In this document: positions 62,745-64,000 of the stretch, one piece after another
How the letters are laid out: the number at the start of each line of letters is the position of its first letter
Numbering within the stretch: the stretch's first letter is position 1
NCBI GenBank assembly: GCA_035556215.1
Contig: DATMFI010000020.1
Span: 71,000-134,999 of the forward strand
DNA: 64,000 nucleotides
Reading direction: 5' to 3'
Source: Palsa-892 sp035556215
GTDB taxonomy: Bacteria > Pseudomonadota > Alphaproteobacteria > Rhizobiales > Xanthobacteraceae
Position numbers and translations under genes: made by a program
The notes under the pieces: generated by a model
Told to the model about the DNA's origin: nothing
The model's input: the letters and a program-made list of their open reading frames with translations, nothing else
The model's database searches: none

Positions 62745-63490
62745 GCCGCCCTCGCCCGCTTCCAGCGATGAATGAGCCAGGCGATGCCGCCGCCGAACAG
62801 CCCGGCCCACAGAAGATCGAGCGGCAGCTTGAGCCAGACGAACAGCGGCGCGAGCACGAGCCCGAAAACCAGCGCGAGATAATCGACGACATCGCGGGCG
62901 TTGCGGATCAAGGCGATCAGGAACGACATCGGCGTGAGGAAACTCAAGCCGATGGCGAGCGGCCGCGGCAGGCTGCCGGCGAGGAAATAACCGATCCAGG
63001 CTGCGAGCGTCGCGAACGAGACGCACATCAGGGCGAAACCGAAATAGAACGGTATCCGCTCGTTCACCGGGCGGCTCGGCAAGAGCCGCTTGCCCTCCAC
63101 CCACACCGTGACCGCGACGAAGTGGGAGGCGATCAACTGCTGCCACAGCCTGCCGCGCAGGTAAGGCAGCATCGTCACCGTCGCAGGCAACAGCCTTGCC
63201 GCCGACAGGAACACGCCAAGCGCGATCACCGGCAGCGTATTGCCGCCGATGAAGCCGGAGACGACCAGCAGTTGCGAGGGCATGGCGAAGATAATCGCGG
63301 ATGAGAGCAGCGTCGCACCGAGCGGAAACCCGAGGCTCACGCACAGGCCGCCATAACCGATAAAGGTCGCGAACAGCACCATCGCCTGCACCGAGGTGAA
63401 GACCGCCCGCGCGCCTTGCAGGAAAATGCGCGCGCTGTCGGGCGATTCGGGTTTCGCGGCGGCGGGAGCTTTCTTGCGGGGCTTCGGCAC
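62741..63490 (-). CDS. azlC: AzlC family branched-chain amino acid exporter
   Basis: 249 residues, six or seven helices. GYGGLCVSLGFPLGATLLSS, FAMPSQLLVVSGFIGGNTLP and SHFVAVTVWVEGKRLLPSRP match AzlC. AzlC-AzlD exports branched-chain amino acids and analogues. First gene of the pair, with a Pro/Lys-rich N-terminus MPKPRKKAPAAAKPE. Confidence 0.88.
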   Translation of the reverse strand: MPKPRKKAPAAAKPESPDSARIFLQGARAVFTSVQAMVLFATFIGYGGLCVSLGFPLGATLLSSAIIFAMPSQLLVVSGFIGGNTLPVIALGVFLSAARLLPATVTMLPYLRGRLWQQLIASHFVAVTVWVEGKRLLPSRPVNERIPFYFGFALMCVSFATLAAWIGYFLAGSLPRPLAIGLSFLTPMSFLIALIRNARDVVDYLALVFGLVLAPLFVWLKLPLDLLWAGLFGGGIAWLIHRWKRARAA

Positions 63491-63549
63491 GGCGGCTTTC
63501 TAGCAAAGCCCGTTCGATTCGGCGCGGGGGCGCCGGCATTTCATGGCAG

Positions 63550-63675
63550 CTATTCGTTTTTCGGGCAGCAGCCATCGTTACCGCGCGAGGGTTTTCCCGC
63601 CGGATCATCTTCAGCTTTCTCGTCATGGTTCGGCTTTTTCCTCAGGGCGAGGATGTGGTTGGGTTTTGCAGGCAT
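63550..63675 (-). CDS. Possible small polar protein
   Basis: 41 residues from ATG (MPAKPNHILALRKKPNHDEK). Lys/Asp-rich with a C-terminal CCPKNE. No clear ribosome site; the longer frame upstream looks random. Reported as weak only. Confidence 0.25.
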   Translation of the reverse strand: MPAKPNHILALRKKPNHDEKAEDDPAGKPSRGNDGCCPKNE

Positions 63676-64000
63676 GGGTATTCGTTCTCGCGATCGCTTA
63701 TTCAGCGCCGAGGCATCGTCAGTTGCCGGTCCCCTCGAAACAGCGCGCTTGGGGTTTACCCCATTCGCGCCCTTCCAAATGAGGGCGGCGCGGGACGCCG
63801 GAGACTTGCCGGTCTCCACGGTCTCGTGTCGAAAGTGGAAAGACACGAGAGTTGTATTTCCGCAGTCGCCGGCTCGTAACCAGCGTCCCGCGCACGGTGT
63901 TTAATCGGCTTGCTCCGCGTGGCCCCCGGTGGTGTTACTTTGCTAACCACCGCTTTCGACGCTCAACATCGACTGACGGCCCGGATGAGTCCCCAGGTCG
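63676..64000. other. Noncoding right edge with structured element
   Basis: No convincing gene is seen; an ATG at 63985 could begin one that runs off the window, with no evident ribosome site. It holds the nested inverted repeat at 63788-63893 and a further hairpin, GGTGGT with ACCACC, near 63929-63952. Confidence 0.45.
63788..63893. ncRNA. Candidate structured RNA (three-way-junction shape)
   Basis: An exact 11-bp outer stem, GCGCGGGACGC (63788-63798) with GCGTCCCGCGC (63883-63893), closes two exact hairpins: GGAGAC/GTCTCC (63800-63805 with 63812-63817) and TCTCGTGTC/GACACGAGA (63822-63830 with 63842-63850, 11-nt loop). The strand is undetermined and it matches no RNA family I can name (not tmRNA, SRP RNA or RNase P RNA by visible motifs). 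Confidence 0.4.

Noticed and set aside
63756..63950. 64-residue minus-strand frame across the structured element
   Set aside because: The base-pairing pattern explains the region better than this Pro/Arg-rich frame without a family.

Overview
The window is a high-GC alphaproteobacterial chromosome segment. It most resembles the Bradyrhizobium/Rhodopseudomonas side of the Rhizobiales (Hyphomicrobiales). The pointers are a Porin_2-type porin whose precursor ends its signal peptide AQAADLPVKA, an adjacent divK-pleD cell-cycle pair, EipB (DUF1849), DUF2585, DUF3572 and DUF983 proteins, and the usual Rhizobiales order ruvX / pyrB / plsY / dprA / topA / rnr / rpmG. Genus-level assignment is inference; no rRNA gene is present.

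Layout. 0-9 kb: the 3' part of a soluble lytic transglycosylase, a TPR-glycosyltransferase-like gene, an alpha/beta hydrolase, the major porin with a clear terminator, tRNA-Ser(GCT), and a TPR plus GT41 (SPINDLY-type) glycosyltransferase. 9-12 kb: an OFA-type MFS transporter, a 40-aa putative small subunit directly downstream and a LysR regulator. 12-17 kb: two glutathione S-transferases, a LysM-containing lipoprotein hydrolase and a GT39 membrane glycosyltransferase. 16-23 kb: the amidotransferase genes are split into gatC-gatA-chorismate mutase and lrgA-lrgB-gatB, with a patatin lipoprotein between. 23-31 kb: Dps, DUF2585, a UPF0173 hydrolase, a Na/Pi cotransporter, ruvX, an AidB-like acyl-CoA dehydrogenase, an aspartate carbamoyltransferase fused to a PyrI-type zinc domain, and plsY.

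31.4-46.8 kb: an integrated prophage-like element of lower and uneven GC sits between plsY and dprA. It carries a tyrosine integrase, an AlpA-like regulator, a DUF6074 protein, a replication-type protein, a terminase, a DUF4055 portal, a minor head protein, a tape measure protein and a frameshifted tail protein. It has no recognisable major capsid, head protease, connector, tail tube or lysis genes, so it looks defective or satellite-like. Its left part holds small AT-rich genes of unknown role on the plus strand, including a DUF6680 gene behind a T8G8 tract. The integration left dprA without an ordinary in-frame start codon for its conserved N-terminus.

46.8-64 kb: dprA, topA, a KTSC protein, rnr, DUF983 and NUDIX genes, rpmG, pleD and divK, DUF3572, a small secreted protein, eipB, a RidA-GDPD-FemAB-like-HIT cluster, azlC-azlD, and a 106-nt nested inverted repeat near the right edge that may be a structured RNA. 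Three copies of a dispersed palindromic repeat lie in the intergenic spaces at 54.94, 55.28 and 59.18 kb.

The strongest candidates for follow-up are the PyrB-PyrI zinc-domain fusion with no pyrC beside it, the element at plsY/dprA and its cargo, the OFA transporter with its 40-aa partner, and the structured element at 63.8 kb. No CRISPR array or insertion sequence was seen.
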